From Reichenbachiella carrageenanivorans (GTDB lineage Bacteria; Bacteroidota; Bacteroidia; Cytophagales; Cyclobacteriaceae): a stretch of 64,000 nt of DNA. Shown here one piece after another: positions 1 to 9,114 of this stretch (positions are counted from its first letter, which is position 1; each line of letters begins with the position of its first letter). A model generated the notes under the pieces. That model was given only the letters and a program-made list of their open reading frames with translations. It made no database searches and was not told where the DNA came from. Position numbers and translations under genes: made by a program. The stretch spans positions 4,249,501 to 4,313,500 of the forward strand of contig NZ_CP106735.1 of NCBI RefSeq assembly GCF_025639805.1. Direction: 5' to 3'.

Positions 1-430
1 TGATTTGCTTCTCCACACACCACTCCGACAGTTCTTTACTCAGCCTTGGTAGCTCTGTTTTATAATTGGCTTGTTCATAATTACTAGACCAATTCGTCCG
101 AAAAAGTAAACTATCCCCAATTTCAACACTGACCACCTGTTTCTCCACATCTTCCAGATGAATCAATTGGCTAGGCTTCGTAACTGGCACATCTAGTACC
201 CACGCTCTACCCATCAGCTGATCTGGTCTTATTTGATCAATCGTGATCTCATTCACCTCAAAATGAAATGGAGCATCCATGTGTGTACCTGCATGCGAGT
301 AGATGGTCAATGTTTTGGCGTTCCATCCTTCTACCGACATGGTACAAGCTGATTTCTCTGAGAAACCAGCAATTTTATCACTCAGTGTATGCGTGAGATC
401 ATGTACGATATATTTTGAAAGATCCAACAT
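1..430 (-). CDS. Cyclase-family metal-dependent hydrolase (kynurenine formamidase-like), 3' end outside the window
   Basis: I translated this from the reverse strand; the start ATG is at 430 and the reading frame runs off the left edge, so about 143 N-terminal residues are visible. Residues 46-57 read HAGTHMDAPFHF, the metal-binding HxGTHxDxPxHF signature of the cyclase family (PF04199), with H46, H50, D52 and H56 as likely ligands. Family members hydrolyse cyclic or N-formyl amides, kynurenine formamidase being the best known. There is no signal peptide, so it should be cytosolic. It diverges from the GntR regulator at 599. Whether it belongs to the uronate regulon is unknown. The family call is firm; the substrate is not. 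Confidence 0.85.
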   Translation of the reverse strand, partial: MLDLSKYIVHDLTHTLSDKIAGFSEKSACTMSVEGWNAKTLTIYSHAGTHMDAPFHFEVNEITIDQIRPDQLMGRAWVLDVPVTKPSQLIHLEDVEKQVVSVEIGDSLLFRTNWSSNYEQANYKTELPRLSKELSEWCVEKQI

Positions 431-512
431 TTAATTACTCACTCTTTTTAGATTCGACACTTGATTTGATGAAAACTCATTGATGACTATGATAGAGACT
501 TGAGCAAATCTA

Positions 513-559
513 TATTTTTGTTTTTTGAATTCAAAATTCAATTTTAGAAATTGAATTTT
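513..559 (+). promoter_or_regulatory. Promoter -7 box and AT-rich dyad upstream of the GntR gene
   Basis: TATTTTTG at 513-520 fits the Bacteroidota -7 consensus TAnnTTTG. Thirteen bases further, 533-559 is a perfect dyad with 12-bp arms (AAAATTCAATTT and its complement) around a 3-bp spacer TAG. It ends 39 bases before the GTG start of the regulator. A dyad just downstream of a -7 box is a plausible autorepression operator. This is inference from position; AT-rich dyads can also arise by chance. Confidence 0.45.
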
Positions 560-598
560 TCATATCTTGCACAAAATATTATTTAGCCTATCAAACTG

Positions 599-1228
599 GT
601 GGAACATTTAGAATTAGTAGATCGAGTATATACTGCAGTCAAACAAATGATATTTGACCAAGAACTTCAACAAGGTCAGAAAATCATTCAAGAAAAATTA
701 GCTGCAGAATTGGGCGTGAGTAGAAGCCCATTGCTCAAAGCCCTACAACGCCTAGAGTCTGAAATGCTTGTAGAGAGTATTCCACGACGAGGTATGTATG
801 TAAAATCTGTAGACCTAGACGAAGTCAAAGATGTGTTTGAATGCAGAGCTGTACTCGAAGGGCTTTCGGCCAGACTCACCGCTCGCCACATTACCGACGA
901 TCAGATTCAAATACTGAAAGCATGCTTTTCCAATTTCGTAGGCAAAAAAAACATAAACATTGAAGCATACGCCTCAGCTGATCGCGAGTTTCATGCCTAT
1001 ATTCTTGAATGGAGTGGAAATAAAGCAATAGCACATTTAGAAATGTTGAGTAACATTCATCTGAAAGCATTTCAGGCTGGATTACTTAGGCAGCCTGAGG
1101 AGACATTACCCGAGCACTTGAGCATCATAGCAGCTCTGGAGAGTAAAGATGAAGTAAAAGCAGAGCTTCAAATGCGCCAACACATCGAACAATCCTTATT
1201 AGCATTTAATGCAAAAGCAGACAACTAA
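599..1228 (+). CDS. GntR-family transcriptional regulator with FCD ligand domain, probable uronate regulator
   Basis: 209 residues. The N-terminal winged helix-turn-helix (about 5-70) contains KLAAELGVSRSPLLKALQRLE, typical of GntR proteins. The remainder is an all-helical FCD domain (about 78-200) of the FadR/UxuR/ExuR type, which binds small acids, often with a metal held by Asp and His residues. The start is GTG at 599; no ATG lies near the proper N-terminus. It is transcribed towards the uronate operon that starts 183 bp downstream, so it probably controls that operon and perhaps itself through the dyad at 533-559. The effector is probably glucuronate, fructuronate or a similar acid; that is inferred from the neighbours. 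Confidence 0.85.
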   Translation: MEHLELVDRVYTAVKQMIFDQELQQGQKIIQEKLAAELGVSRSPLLKALQRLESEMLVESIPRRGMYVKSVDLDEVKDVFECRAVLEGLSARLTARHITDDQIQILKACFSNFVGKKNINIEAYASADREFHAYILEWSGNKAIAHLEMLSNIHLKAFQAGLLRQPEETLPEHLSIIAALESKDEVKAELQMRQHIEQSLLAFNAKADN

Positions 1229-1309
1229 TGCTCAACATTTGAATATTCCATTCAAATTAACAAATTGAAAAAATAAGACCATCCTCGACTATATCTGAAT
1301 TCATTATGC

Positions 1310-1400
1310 TACATTTGCCACAGATGCGGTAACGAACACGCATCAACATCCTTCTTCCATAAAGGATTTTTTTAGAAAGAATTGCGTTAACGTACACACA
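1310..1400 (+). promoter_or_regulatory. Uronate operon promoter with two 18-bp direct repeats (putative operators)
   Basis: TACATTTG at 1310-1317 matches the TAnnTTTG -7 box. Two direct repeats follow: TGCGGTAACGAACACGCA at 1325-1342 and TGCGTTAACGTACACACA at 1383-1400, identical at 15 of 18 positions and 58 bp apart. The second ends 11 bases before the uxuB ATG. The location downstream of the -7 box suggests repression, possibly with looping. The binding protein could be the adjacent GntR regulator, but the core GTTAACG also resembles LacI-family sites, so the assignment is open. I did not see a good -33 element. Confidence 0.5.
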
Positions 1401-1411
1401 AACTAACACTC

Positions 1412-2248
1412 ATGAAGAAATTGGAAAACAAAGTTGCTGTAATTACTGGAGGCGGAGGAGTGCTCTGCAGCACTATGGCCGAACACCTAGCCACCCTTGG
1501 ATGCCAAGTAGCCATCTTGGATTTGAACAAATCAAATGCTCAAAAAGTAGCTGACGTCATCACTGAAAAGGGAGGGAAAGCCATTGGTGTAGAAGCCAAC
1601 GTACTCAACAAAGAAAGCTTGGTCAAAGCCAAAGAAGAAATCAATCAAAAGCTAGGCAGCTGCGATATCTTAGTAAACGGTGCAGGCGGAAACCACCCCA
1701 AAGGCACCACGAGCAAAACGCACTTCGAACTTGCCGACCTAGAAAGCAACGAGGAAATGACTACCTTCTTCGACCTCGACCCAGAAGGCATCAAGTTTGT
1801 TTTCGAACTCAACTTTATAGGCACGCTCCTGCCCTGTCAGATTTTTGCACAGGACATGCTCAACAAAACTGGCTGTACCATCATCAACATCTCGTCGATG
1901 AATGCCTTCACGCCACTCACCAAAATACCAGCCTACAGTGGCGCCAAAGCAGCCATATCCAACTTTACGCAATGGTTAGCTGTCCATTTCTCGAAGGTAG
2001 GTATCAGAGTAAATGCGCTTGCTCCTGGTTTTTTCTTAACTGAACAAAACAGAAGACTATTGACCGAAGAAGACGGCAGCCTCACTCCTCGTGGCAACAC
2101 GATCATCGAACACACCCCCATGGGAAAATTCGGAGAGCCTGAGGATCTAACAGGCACACTCGAATGGCTCTGCGGCAGTGGATCGTCATTTGTGACGGGA
2201 GTTACTATTCCTATAGATGGAGGATTTAGCGCATTTAGCGGAGTTTAA
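1412..2248 (+). CDS. uxuB: D-mannonate oxidoreductase (fructuronate reductase), SDR type
   Basis: 278 residues, a classical short-chain dehydrogenase. The cofactor loop TGGGGVL is at 12-18, NGAGG follows near 90, and the catalytic triad is S162, Y175, K179 (in AYSGAK). Length and sequence style match the SDR-type D-mannonate oxidoreductase of Bacillus (YjmF/UxuB) rather than the long-chain enzyme of E. coli. It interconverts D-fructuronate and D-mannonate in the cytosol with NAD(P)H. It is the first gene of the operon, 20 bases before uxuA, and that context gives the specific assignment; by sequence alone it could also be read as a gluconate or keto-uronate dehydrogenase. Confidence 0.8.
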   Translation: MKKLENKVAVITGGGGVLCSTMAEHLATLGCQVAILDLNKSNAQKVADVITEKGGKAIGVEANVLNKESLVKAKEEINQKLGSCDILVNGAGGNHPKGTTSKTHFELADLESNEEMTTFFDLDPEGIKFVFELNFIGTLLPCQIFAQDMLNKTGCTIINISSMNAFTPLTKIPAYSGAKAAISNFTQWLAVHFSKVGIRVNALAPGFFLTEQNRRLLTEEDGSLTPRGNTIIEHTPMGKFGEPEDLTGTLEWLCGSGSSFVTGVTIPIDGGFSAFSGV

Positions 2249-2267
2249 TTTAAACCTGAAATTAGAG

Positions 2268-3455
2268 ATGAAATTAGAACAAACATGGAGATGGTATGGC
2301 CCTAATGACGGAGTAAGCCTCTCAGACATCAGACAAGCCGGCGCTACAGGTATCGTAACCGCCCTACATCACATACCCAATGGTGAAATATGGACGGTTG
2401 AAGAAATTCAGAAAAGAAAAACTGAAATAGAAGCCGCAGGACTCACTTGGAGCGTAGTAGAAAGTGTACCCGTACACGAGGATATTAAAAAGCGAAGCGG
2501 TCAGTTCCAGACTTACATTGACAATTACAAAACAACACTGGCCAACCTCGGAACCTGCGGAATCGACACGGTATGTTACAACTTTATGCCCGTATTGGAC
2601 TGGACTAGAACAGACCTAGATTATGCTGTACCCGATGGATCTACGGCACTTCGGTTTGACATCACGGCCTTTGCTACCTTTGAGATACATATTTTGAAAC
2701 GTCCTGGCGCCAAAGACAGCTACAGTGCGGAGCAACAAAGTGCTGCAAAAAAATACCATGAATCTATGTCTGATGATGATATTGAAAAACTCGTCAGAAA
2801 CATTATCGCAGGGCTACCTGGCGCTGAGGAAGGATACACCCTTACTCAGTTTCAAGAAGTACTAAATTCCTACGACAAAGTAGATGCCTCACAACTCAAG
2901 GCCAATCTGTTTTCGTTTTTGAGCGAAATCGTACCTATAGCCGAACAGGCGGGTGTGTTATTGTGCATCCATCCGGATGATCCCCCATTCCCTATTCTGG
3001 GACTGCCTCGCGTAGTGAGTACAGAGCAGGACATATTGGATCTATATGCGGCAGTAGACAGCCCAAACAACGGCCTCACCTATTGCACAGGATCTTTCGG
3101 CGTGCGAGCAGACAATGATCTCGTAGGCATGGTAAAACGCCTTGGACATCGCATTCATTTCATTCACCTGAGAGCCACCAAAAGGGATGCTTTGGGTAAT
3201 TTTCACGAAGCAGATCACCTCGATGGCGACGTAGATATGTTTGGTGTGATGAAAGCACTGATAGCAGAGCAAGACAAACGCATAGCGACAGGACGCAAAG
3301 ACCTACGTATGCCATTCAGGCCAGATCATGGGCACAAAATGCTAGATGATCTCACTAAAAAAACCAACCCTGGATACTCCGCCATTGGGAGACTGAGAGG
3401 ATTGGCAGAACTGAGGGGATTAGAACTGGGAATCAAAAAATCTAAAGAAGCATGA
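2268..3455 (+). CDS. uxuA: Mannonate dehydratase
   Basis: 395 residues from the ATG at 2268 ([12 protein letters not shown]), close to the 394 residues of E. coli UxuA. The frame is open further upstream to 2217, but that start would overlap uxuB, and family proteins begin at this [11 protein letters not shown] motif. The TIM-barrel enzyme dehydrates D-mannonate to 2-keto-3-deoxygluconate with Mn or Fe. Metal and substrate residues are seen in CIHPDDPP (about 233-240), the later [22 protein letters not shown] and RPDHGH blocks, all well kept. It overlaps uxaC by four bases (ATGA), indicating translational coupling. Confidence 0.95.
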   Translation: MKLEQTWRWYGPNDGVSLSDIRQAGATGIVTALHHIPNGEIWTVEEIQKRKTEIEAAGLTWSVVESVPVHEDIKKRSGQFQTYIDNYKTTLANLGTCGIDTVCYNFMPVLDWTRTDLDYAVPDGSTALRFDITAFATFEIHILKRPGAKDSYSAEQQSAAKKYHESMSDDDIEKLVRNIIAGLPGAEEGYTLTQFQEVLNSYDKVDASQLKANLFSFLSEIVPIAEQAGVLLCIHPDDPPFPILGLPRVVSTEQDILDLYAAVDSPNNGLTYCTGSFGVRADNDLVGMVKRLGHRIHFIHLRATKRDALGNFHEADHLDGDVDMFGVMKALIAEQDKRIATGRKDLRMPFRPDHGHKMLDDLTKKTNPGYSAIGRLRGLAELRGLELGIKKSKEA

Positions 3456-4861
3456 AGTCATTTCTAGGAGACAATTTTCTACTATCCAATGAGATAGCCG
3501 AAGCACTCTATCATGATTTTGCTAAGGATCAGCCCATCATAGACTATCACAATCACTTGAGTCCTGAGCTGATCGCTAAAGATCATCAATTTGAAAACAT
3601 CAGCGAAGCTTGGCTGCATGGCGATCATTATAAATGGCGCGCCATGCGTGCCAATGGCATCGACGAAAAATACATTACTGGATCCGCATCTGATGCGGAT
3701 AAATTCGAGCAATGGGCCAAGACTGTACCCTATACGCTACGCAATCCGCTCTACCACTGGACGCACCTCGAACTTCAGCGGTACTTTGGTGTTTCCACCT
3801 TGCTTTCGCCTGATACTTCAAAGGAAATTTATCAAGAGGTCAACCGTCAGCTCCAGCAAAAATCACACAGCTGTGAAGGATTGCTGAAAAGCAGAAAGGT
3901 GGAGCTACTATGTACCACAGACGACCCGACAGACGATCTTTCGTATCATCAGCAAATCCAACAGCAATCGATGGCCGTGAAGGTATATCCTACCTTCCGA
4001 CCCGACAAAGCCTTAGGCTTGGGTGATCCAAAGTCGTATTTGTCGTATCTTGAAAAACTAGGAAGTGCAGCAGGTATTACTATCCAAAACTTAGACACTT
4101 TGCTGGAGGCATTGCAGCAGCGCGTCGATCACTTTCACCACATAGGCGGAAGGATCTCTGATCTGGGCTTCAACCAATTGCCCTATTTGAACCCTAAAGA
4201 AAAAAACAGAGACGCAAACTTCAAATCTATCCTAGAGGGGAAAAATCTGAATATAGCAGAGGTAGAAGATCTGCAAGCTTATATACTCACCGAGCTGTGC
4301 AAAATGTACCACACCAAAGGCTGGGCACAGCAGTTTCATCTCGGCGCCCTGCGCAACAACAACGAAAGGGCCTTGCGTGAACTGGGGCCAGACACGGGCT
4401 ACGACTCTATGGGTGATTTCGATCAAGCAGATAGAATCTCTCGTTTTTTAAACAACCTAGACAACACCGATCAACTCGCCAAAACGATCCTCTACAATCT
4501 CAATTCGAGAGACAACGACCTACTGGCTACCATGGCGGGCAATTTCAACGATGGCAAAACTGTTGGCAAAATCCAATTTGGTAGTGGCTGGTGGTTTTTG
4601 GATCAAAAAACAGGCATGGAAAATCAGATGAATTCGCTTTCTAATATGGGTTTATTGAGTAGGTTTATAGGCATGCTTACAGATTCCAGAAGCTTCTTGT
4701 CTTTTCCTAGACACGAATATTTCAGACGGATCTTGTGCAACCTCATAGGCACTGATGTGGTCAACGGCGAATTGCCCAACGACATCCAGTGGCTAGGCAG
4801 CATGGTCAACGACATCTGTTACCACAATGCCAAAAACTACTTTGAATTCGAACAAGACTAA
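3452..4861 (+). CDS. uxaC: Glucuronate isomerase (uronate isomerase)
   Basis: 469 residues, the usual length of UxaC (470 in E. coli). It belongs to the amidohydrolase superfamily; DYHNHLSP carries the HxH metal pair H33/H35. It converts D-glucuronate to D-fructuronate, and D-galacturonate to D-tagaturonate. Because the operon carries uxuB and uxuA but no tagaturonate reductase or altronate dehydratase, the glucuronate branch is the one completed here. It overlaps the uxuA stop by four bases and is followed six bases later by dctP. The protein is cytosolic, with no sign of truncation. Confidence 0.95.
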   Translation: MKSFLGDNFLLSNEIAEALYHDFAKDQPIIDYHNHLSPELIAKDHQFENISEAWLHGDHYKWRAMRANGIDEKYITGSASDADKFEQWAKTVPYTLRNPLYHWTHLELQRYFGVSTLLSPDTSKEIYQEVNRQLQQKSHSCEGLLKSRKVELLCTTDDPTDDLSYHQQIQQQSMAVKVYPTFRPDKALGLGDPKSYLSYLEKLGSAAGITIQNLDTLLEALQQRVDHFHHIGGRISDLGFNQLPYLNPKEKNRDANFKSILEGKNLNIAEVEDLQAYILTELCKMYHTKGWAQQFHLGALRNNNERALRELGPDTGYDSMGDFDQADRISRFLNNLDNTDQLAKTILYNLNSRDNDLLATMAGNFNDGKTVGKIQFGSGWWFLDQKTGMENQMNSLSNMGLLSRFIGMLTDSRSFLSFPRHEYFRRILCNLIGTDVVNGELPNDIQWLGSMVNDICYHNAKNYFEFEQD

Positions 4862-4867
4862 TTTATA

Positions 4868-5863
4868 ATGACGGTCAGAAGCTACTTTTTATTCTTCATC
4901 CTCACGCTCTGCTTGGGGATGACACAATGCCGACAAGCCAAAAAAGAGCGCGTGCTCAAACTGGCTCATGGGCTCAACGAATCGCACCCCGTGCACTTGG
5001 GCATCCTTGAAATGGCTCGGCTACTACACGAAATCTCAGATGGCCAGATGTCTATGGACGTCTACGCCAACGGCCAGCTCGGCCAAGAGCGCGACTTGAT
5101 GGAACTGCTACAAATCGGCAGTCTCGACATGACCAAAGTCTCTGCCGGAGCAATTGAGAATTTCGTACCCGAATTCAAAGTACTCACCCTGCCCTACCTT
5201 TTCACAGATTCCACACATACGTGGAATGTCCTGCAAGGCCCCATTGGCAAGAGCCTATTGGCTAAAGGTGAAAAATACTGGCTCAGAGGGCTTTGTTTTT
5301 ATGATGCAGGTAGCCGGAGTTTTTACTCCAAAGAGGCTCCCATAGAAACACCCGATGATCTGGCCGGACTCAAAGTCAGAGTAATGAACAGTCAATCTGC
5401 CTTCAATATGGTACGGGCTTTAGGAGGTTCTCCTACTCCTGTATCGTTCGGCGAACTATACACTGCCCTGCAACAAGGCGTAGTAGATGCAGCAGAAAAC
5501 AACCCCCCCAGCTTTTATACTTCTAGACATTACGAAATTTGCAAACACTATGCGATAGATGAGCACACCACACTTCCTGATGTATTGATCGCGAGCACAT
5601 ACCTATGGAGTAGCCTCAATGAGCAGCAAAGAAGTTGGCTACAGGAAGCCGCAGATCGCTCCGTAGATTTTCAAAAACAAGCCTGGGCGGCCTCCGTCAA
5701 GGAAAGCCTTTTTGAGGTACAAAAAGCGGGTGTAAAAGTATACTACCCAAGCAAAGCCCCTTTTCAGGAGAAAGTAAAAGGACTTTATGATGAATTCAAA
5801 GACGATCCTGTACTCTACGAATTGATTGAAAAAATACAACAAGCAGCAAACACTCCGAAATAA
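4868..5863 (+). CDS. dctP: TRAP transporter solute-binding protein (DctP family), probable uronate binder
   Basis: 331 residues. The N-terminus has a hydrophobic signal to about residue 20 and a cysteine at 21; MTQC is a poor lipobox, so lipidation is possible but uncertain. The rest is a DctP fold: the conserved block GLKVRVMNSQSAF carries the arginine that binds the substrate carboxylate, followed by GELYTALQQGVVDAAENN. The protein would capture a uronate in the periplasm and deliver it to DctQM encoded next. It shares one base with dctQ (TAATG). Specificity for glucuronate is inferred from the operon. Confidence 0.88.
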   Translation: MTVRSYFLFFILTLCLGMTQCRQAKKERVLKLAHGLNESHPVHLGILEMARLLHEISDGQMSMDVYANGQLGQERDLMELLQIGSLDMTKVSAGAIENFVPEFKVLTLPYLFTDSTHTWNVLQGPIGKSLLAKGEKYWLRGLCFYDAGSRSFYSKEAPIETPDDLAGLKVRVMNSQSAFNMVRALGGSPTPVSFGELYTALQQGVVDAAENNPPSFYTSRHYEICKHYAIDEHTTLPDVLIASTYLWSSLNEQQRSWLQEAADRSVDFQKQAWAASVKESLFEVQKAGVKVYYPSKAPFQEKVKGLYDEFKDDPVLYELIEKIQQAANTPK

Positions 5864-6339
5864 TGGACTTTAGACAAACCTTAGACAAAACTCTGGAAAC
5901 CGTACTCAGCGCACTGCTCGGGCTCATGGTTCTCAATGTCCTCTGGCAAGTAGGCTCCAGATACTTGCTCAATGATCCAAGTGCATTTACCGACGAATTG
6001 TCTCGCTATCTGCTCATCTGGGTTGGACTTTTGGGTGCCGCCTATGCTTCGGGCAAAGGCATGCATGTATCTATCGAACTACTCGAACGAAAACTAGACG
6101 ACCGTAAAAAGCATTGGCAACAGGTGTTTATACAAATCATGGTCTTGGTATTTGCCCTTGCAGTACTGATCATTGGAGGCATACGTCTAGTCTACATCTC
6201 TTTTGAACTGGGACAGACTTCCTCTGCCATGCAACTATCACTAGGCTATGTCTATCTGGCTTTGCCCCTTAGCGGAATACTTATCTCTTATTATTCCTTA
6301 TCTGATTTGTTCAATCTATTAAAACCAAAAAATGGATAA
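5863..6339 (+). CDS. dctQ: TRAP transporter small permease (DctQ)
   Basis: 158 residues with four predicted transmembrane segments (about 13-33, 45-65, 85-108, 124-146), as expected for DctQ. The motif DELSRYLLIWVGLLGAAYA is typical of the family. It forms the small membrane subunit that partners with DctM in the inner membrane for Na+-driven uptake of organic acids. The start codon overlaps the dctP stop by one base and the 3' end overlaps dctM by eight bases, so the three subunits are translationally coupled. Confidence 0.92.
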   Translation: MDFRQTLDKTLETVLSALLGLMVLNVLWQVGSRYLLNDPSAFTDELSRYLLIWVGLLGAAYASGKGMHVSIELLERKLDDRKKHWQQVFIQIMVLVFALAVLIIGGIRLVYISFELGQTSSAMQLSLGYVYLALPLSGILISYYSLSDLFNLLKPKNG

Positions 6340-7624
6340 TCTAGAAGTATACGCCCTCGTCATTAGTTTTTTGCTTCTGCTCATCGCAGGAGTACCAGTA
6401 GCCTATAGTGTAGGATTGGCCTCTTTGGTGACCATTTTGGTCAATATCGACGCCATGCCGGCATTCACCACCATCGCTCAGCGCATGGCTACTGGATTGG
6501 ATAGTTTTTCTTTGCTGGCCATTCCGTTTTTCATCCTAGCGGGGCAGATTATGAATCAGGGCGGTATCGCTCATCGGCTCATCGCTTTTGCCAAAGCACT
6601 GGTAGGCTCATTCCCTGGCGGATTGGCCTATGTCAACATCATTGGTGCCATGCTTTTTGGTGCTATTTCAGGCTCTGCCATGGCGGCAGTATCCGCTATT
6701 GGTGGCACATTGGGGCCAAGAATGGAGAAAGAAGGCTATGAGAAATCGTATAGCGCGGCGGTAAACATCGTGTCGTCTACCACGGGTCTTGTGATCCCCC
6801 CTTCCAATATCCTGATCGTATATTCGCTGGCAAGCGGTGGCGTATCTATCGCCGCTTTGTTTTTGGCGGGTTATATACCTGGACTGCTTATGGGACTCGC
6901 TCTTATGATCGTAGCTGCGGTGTATGCAAAAGTAAAAGGGTACCCTCGTGGGGAAAAATCCACACTTGGTCATATTTTCAACACATTCATTCATGCTTTA
7001 CCTAGTTTGATGATGCTCGTCGTAGTTATTGGAGGCATCGTCATTGGCATATTTACCGCCACAGAGGCCTCTGGCATAGCCGTACTTTACACCTTCATTT
7101 TGTCGATGATATACAAAGAGCTCACGCTAGAAAAAATAAGACAAATTGCCATTGGGTCTGTAGGCACCACTGCCGTAGTCGCTTTGCTTATTGCTTGCTC
7201 TATGAGCATGTCTTGGGTCATGGCCTATGCAGACATCCCACAGGCTGTGACAGCCGGATTGCTCAGTGTATCTGACAACCCTATTGTGATTCTATTGCTT
7301 ATCAATCTTCTACTTCTCGCTGTAGGGATATTTATGGACATGACTCCAGCTGTACTAATTTTCACACCCATATTTCTTCCTGTAGTTACTGCTATTGGTA
7401 TTGACCCTGTTCATTTTGGGATTATCATGGTCATGAATTTATGTATTGGACTCTGTACCCCACCTGTAGGCTCAGTATTGTTTGTAGGTATAGGTGTCGC
7501 TGGCGTCTCACTTGAAAAAGTAATCAAGCCACTCATTCCTCTCTTTATCGCTATGGTGATCGTATTACTATTGGTGACTTACATTCCTGAATTAAGTTTG
7601 TTTTTACCTAGGTGGCTTGAATAA
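6332..7624 (+). CDS. dctM: TRAP transporter large permease (DctM)
   Basis: 430 residues, very hydrophobic with about 12 membrane segments, the standard DctM length. Family blocks include AIPFFILAGQIMNQGG, GAISGSAMAAVSAIGG, and near the C-terminus LCIGLCTPPVGSVLFVG. It is the transport channel of the tripartite system, taking substrate from DctP and moving it inward with sodium. This is the last gene of the operon that begins at 1412; I see no clear terminator in the 120 bases after it. Confidence 0.94.
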   Translation: MDNLEVYALVISFLLLLIAGVPVAYSVGLASLVTILVNIDAMPAFTTIAQRMATGLDSFSLLAIPFFILAGQIMNQGGIAHRLIAFAKALVGSFPGGLAYVNIIGAMLFGAISGSAMAAVSAIGGTLGPRMEKEGYEKSYSAAVNIVSSTTGLVIPPSNILIVYSLASGGVSIAALFLAGYIPGLLMGLALMIVAAVYAKVKGYPRGEKSTLGHIFNTFIHALPSLMMLVVVIGGIVIGIFTATEASGIAVLYTFILSMIYKELTLEKIRQIAIGSVGTTAVVALLIACSMSMSWVMAYADIPQAVTAGLLSVSDNPIVILLLINLLLLAVGIFMDMTPAVLIFTPIFLPVVTAIGIDPVHFGIIMVMNLCIGLCTPPVGSVLFVGIGVAGVSLEKVIKPLIPLFIAMVIVLLLVTYIPELSLFLPRWLE

Positions 7625-7747
7625 ATCTACCGCAAACTCTATTACACTTTACAATAAATTACTTAGATTTAAGAATCCTACTTCCCATCTTACTTGTATA
7701 TTTCCCATTAAATAGCATGAATACAAATCAGCATAAATACATACAGC

Positions 7748-8710
7748 ATGAGAAAGACAGGAATACTTTACTTAATTCTATTATTCACAACCCAACTAGC
7801 CACTGGGCAAGACCTTAAAGTCGGTTTATTATTCGATCAGTTCGCAAGTGTAAGGTGGGAAGTGGATGCTAGTCAGCTCACCTCTGAATTCAAAAAGAAT
7901 GGAATAGAAGTCATCGTGAAAGTGGCTCACTCCAGCTTAGAAAAGCAAGTCAGCCAGGCACAAGAGCTAGCAGATGAAGGAGTCAAAGTTTTTGTGGTTA
8001 TTGCCGTAGACGGACGTAAGTCCTCCGCCATCTTAGACATTGCCAAATCCAATGACATCCTAGTAGTCGCCTATGACCGCCTGATACTCGATCCTCGTGT
8101 AGACTTATATGTCTCGTACAACAATCTTGAAGTAGGGCGAATGCAAGCGCAAGCCATGATTGACAATGTGAAGAAAGGAAATATTCTGATGATGAATGGC
8201 CCTGTAGCAGACAATAATGCTGTGCAATTCAGAAAAGGACACTTGGAGGTGCTAGATCCCTTGGTCAAATCAGGACAGATCACGATTGTAGATGATTTAG
8301 TCTTAGACACGTGGTCGGATGTAAGCGCCCTTATGAAGCTCTATGAAGTCGGCCCAGATTTTAGCAAAATCGACGGTATGCTTTCTGCCATCGATTGGTT
8401 CAACGACGCCGCTATGGAGTACACTGGCGACTCGGCTATGTTTACCAAAATTTATATGACGGGTCAAGACCCATCTACTGCCACAGCCATCAAACTGAAA
8501 AAAGACATTCAAAATATGACCGTGTGTAAGCCCATTGCACCGCTTGCGATTAAGACGGTGGAATTGACAATGGCCAAGCTCAATAATCAAAAAACCAAAG
8601 GCCTCCAGAAAACCTCAGTAGGAAGCGACTCTATCGATAGCTATTTGCTCACACCCATCTATGTAGACAAAAACAATGTGGATGAGTACCAAGATGAGTT
8701 TCTCAAATAG
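7748..8710 (+). CDS. XylF-like periplasmic sugar-binding protein, orphan
   Basis: 320 residues with a signal peptide ending near G20. The mature part is a type I periplasmic binding protein very close in style to E. coli XylF: the early LFDQFASVRWEVD, the AYDRLILDPRVDLYVSYNN block, GNILMMNGPVADNNA, and a C-terminal LLTPIYVDKNNVDEY. XylF delivers D-xylose to the XylGH ABC transporter. Here no permease, ATPase or sensor gene lies beside it; it stands alone with its own terminator. It may feed a transporter elsewhere or serve as the sensing subunit of a membrane kinase. Fold assignment is firm, ligand probable, role open. Confidence 0.8.
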   Translation: MRKTGILYLILLFTTQLATGQDLKVGLLFDQFASVRWEVDASQLTSEFKKNGIEVIVKVAHSSLEKQVSQAQELADEGVKVFVVIAVDGRKSSAILDIAKSNDILVVAYDRLILDPRVDLYVSYNNLEVGRMQAQAMIDNVKKGNILMMNGPVADNNAVQFRKGHLEVLDPLVKSGQITIVDDLVLDTWSDVSALMKLYEVGPDFSKIDGMLSAIDWFNDAAMEYTGDSAMFTKIYMTGQDPSTATAIKLKKDIQNMTVCKPIAPLAIKTVELTMAKLNNQKTKGLQKTSVGSDSIDSYLLTPIYVDKNNVDEYQDEFLK

Positions 8711-8744
8711 GCACACTACTGTATTAAATACCTGATACACAGAG

Positions 8745-8777
8745 GAGAAGTACTAGCTGGTACTTCTCTTTTTTTTT
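8745..8777 (+). terminator. Rho-independent terminator after the XylF-like gene
   Basis: GAGAAGTAC (8745-8753) and GTACTTCTC (8760-8768) form a perfect 9-bp stem with a six-base loop, followed by nine T (8769-8777). It sits 34 bases after the stop codon, so the upstream gene is probably monocistronic. The rest of the stretch 8711-9114 holds only the tRNA gene on the other strand. Confidence 0.85.
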
Positions 8778-8936
8778 GAATAAACCTATATCCGTGGACA
8801 TTTCGCTCATTCGGATTGCAGCAGATCGTTTGTTGATTTCTATAATTACCGTATCTGCCTTTGACAAGCAGCAGATTGCACCCTTATCCAAACATAAGAC
8901 AAGTGATCAGAATACATGACCTTTGACAGGTATACT

Positions 8937-9011
8937 TGGTGGCCTTGCTAGGAATCGAACCTAGATCTAAAGTTTAGGAAACTTCTATTCTATCCATTGA
9001 ACTACAAGGCC
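8937..9011 (-). tRNA. tRNA-Arg (anticodon CCT)
   Basis: Read on the reverse strand from 9011. The acceptor stem GGCCTTG pairs with CAAGGCC, followed by discriminator A and an encoded CCA (8939-8937). The D arm is GTTC/GAAT. The anticodon stem GAAGT/ACTTT encloses the loop TTCCTAA with anticodon CCT, which reads AGG (Arg). The variable loop AGAT is followed by T arm CTAGG-TTCGATT-CCTAG. All arms fold without mismatches other than G-T pairs. Confidence 0.95.
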
Positions 9012-9114
9012 ATTTGCACATGAGCTGTGGCAAATCTATAGAAATTCATCTATTTTAGATAAACAAGTGATTTTTTGATTTTCCTCCAAAAGAAGTAGCT
9101 TAGATTAAAAACCA

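Noticed and set aside
2217..2267. Longer uxuA start giving 17 extra residues
   Set aside because: It would overlap the uxuB coding end by 32 bases and adds sequence unlike the family N-terminus.
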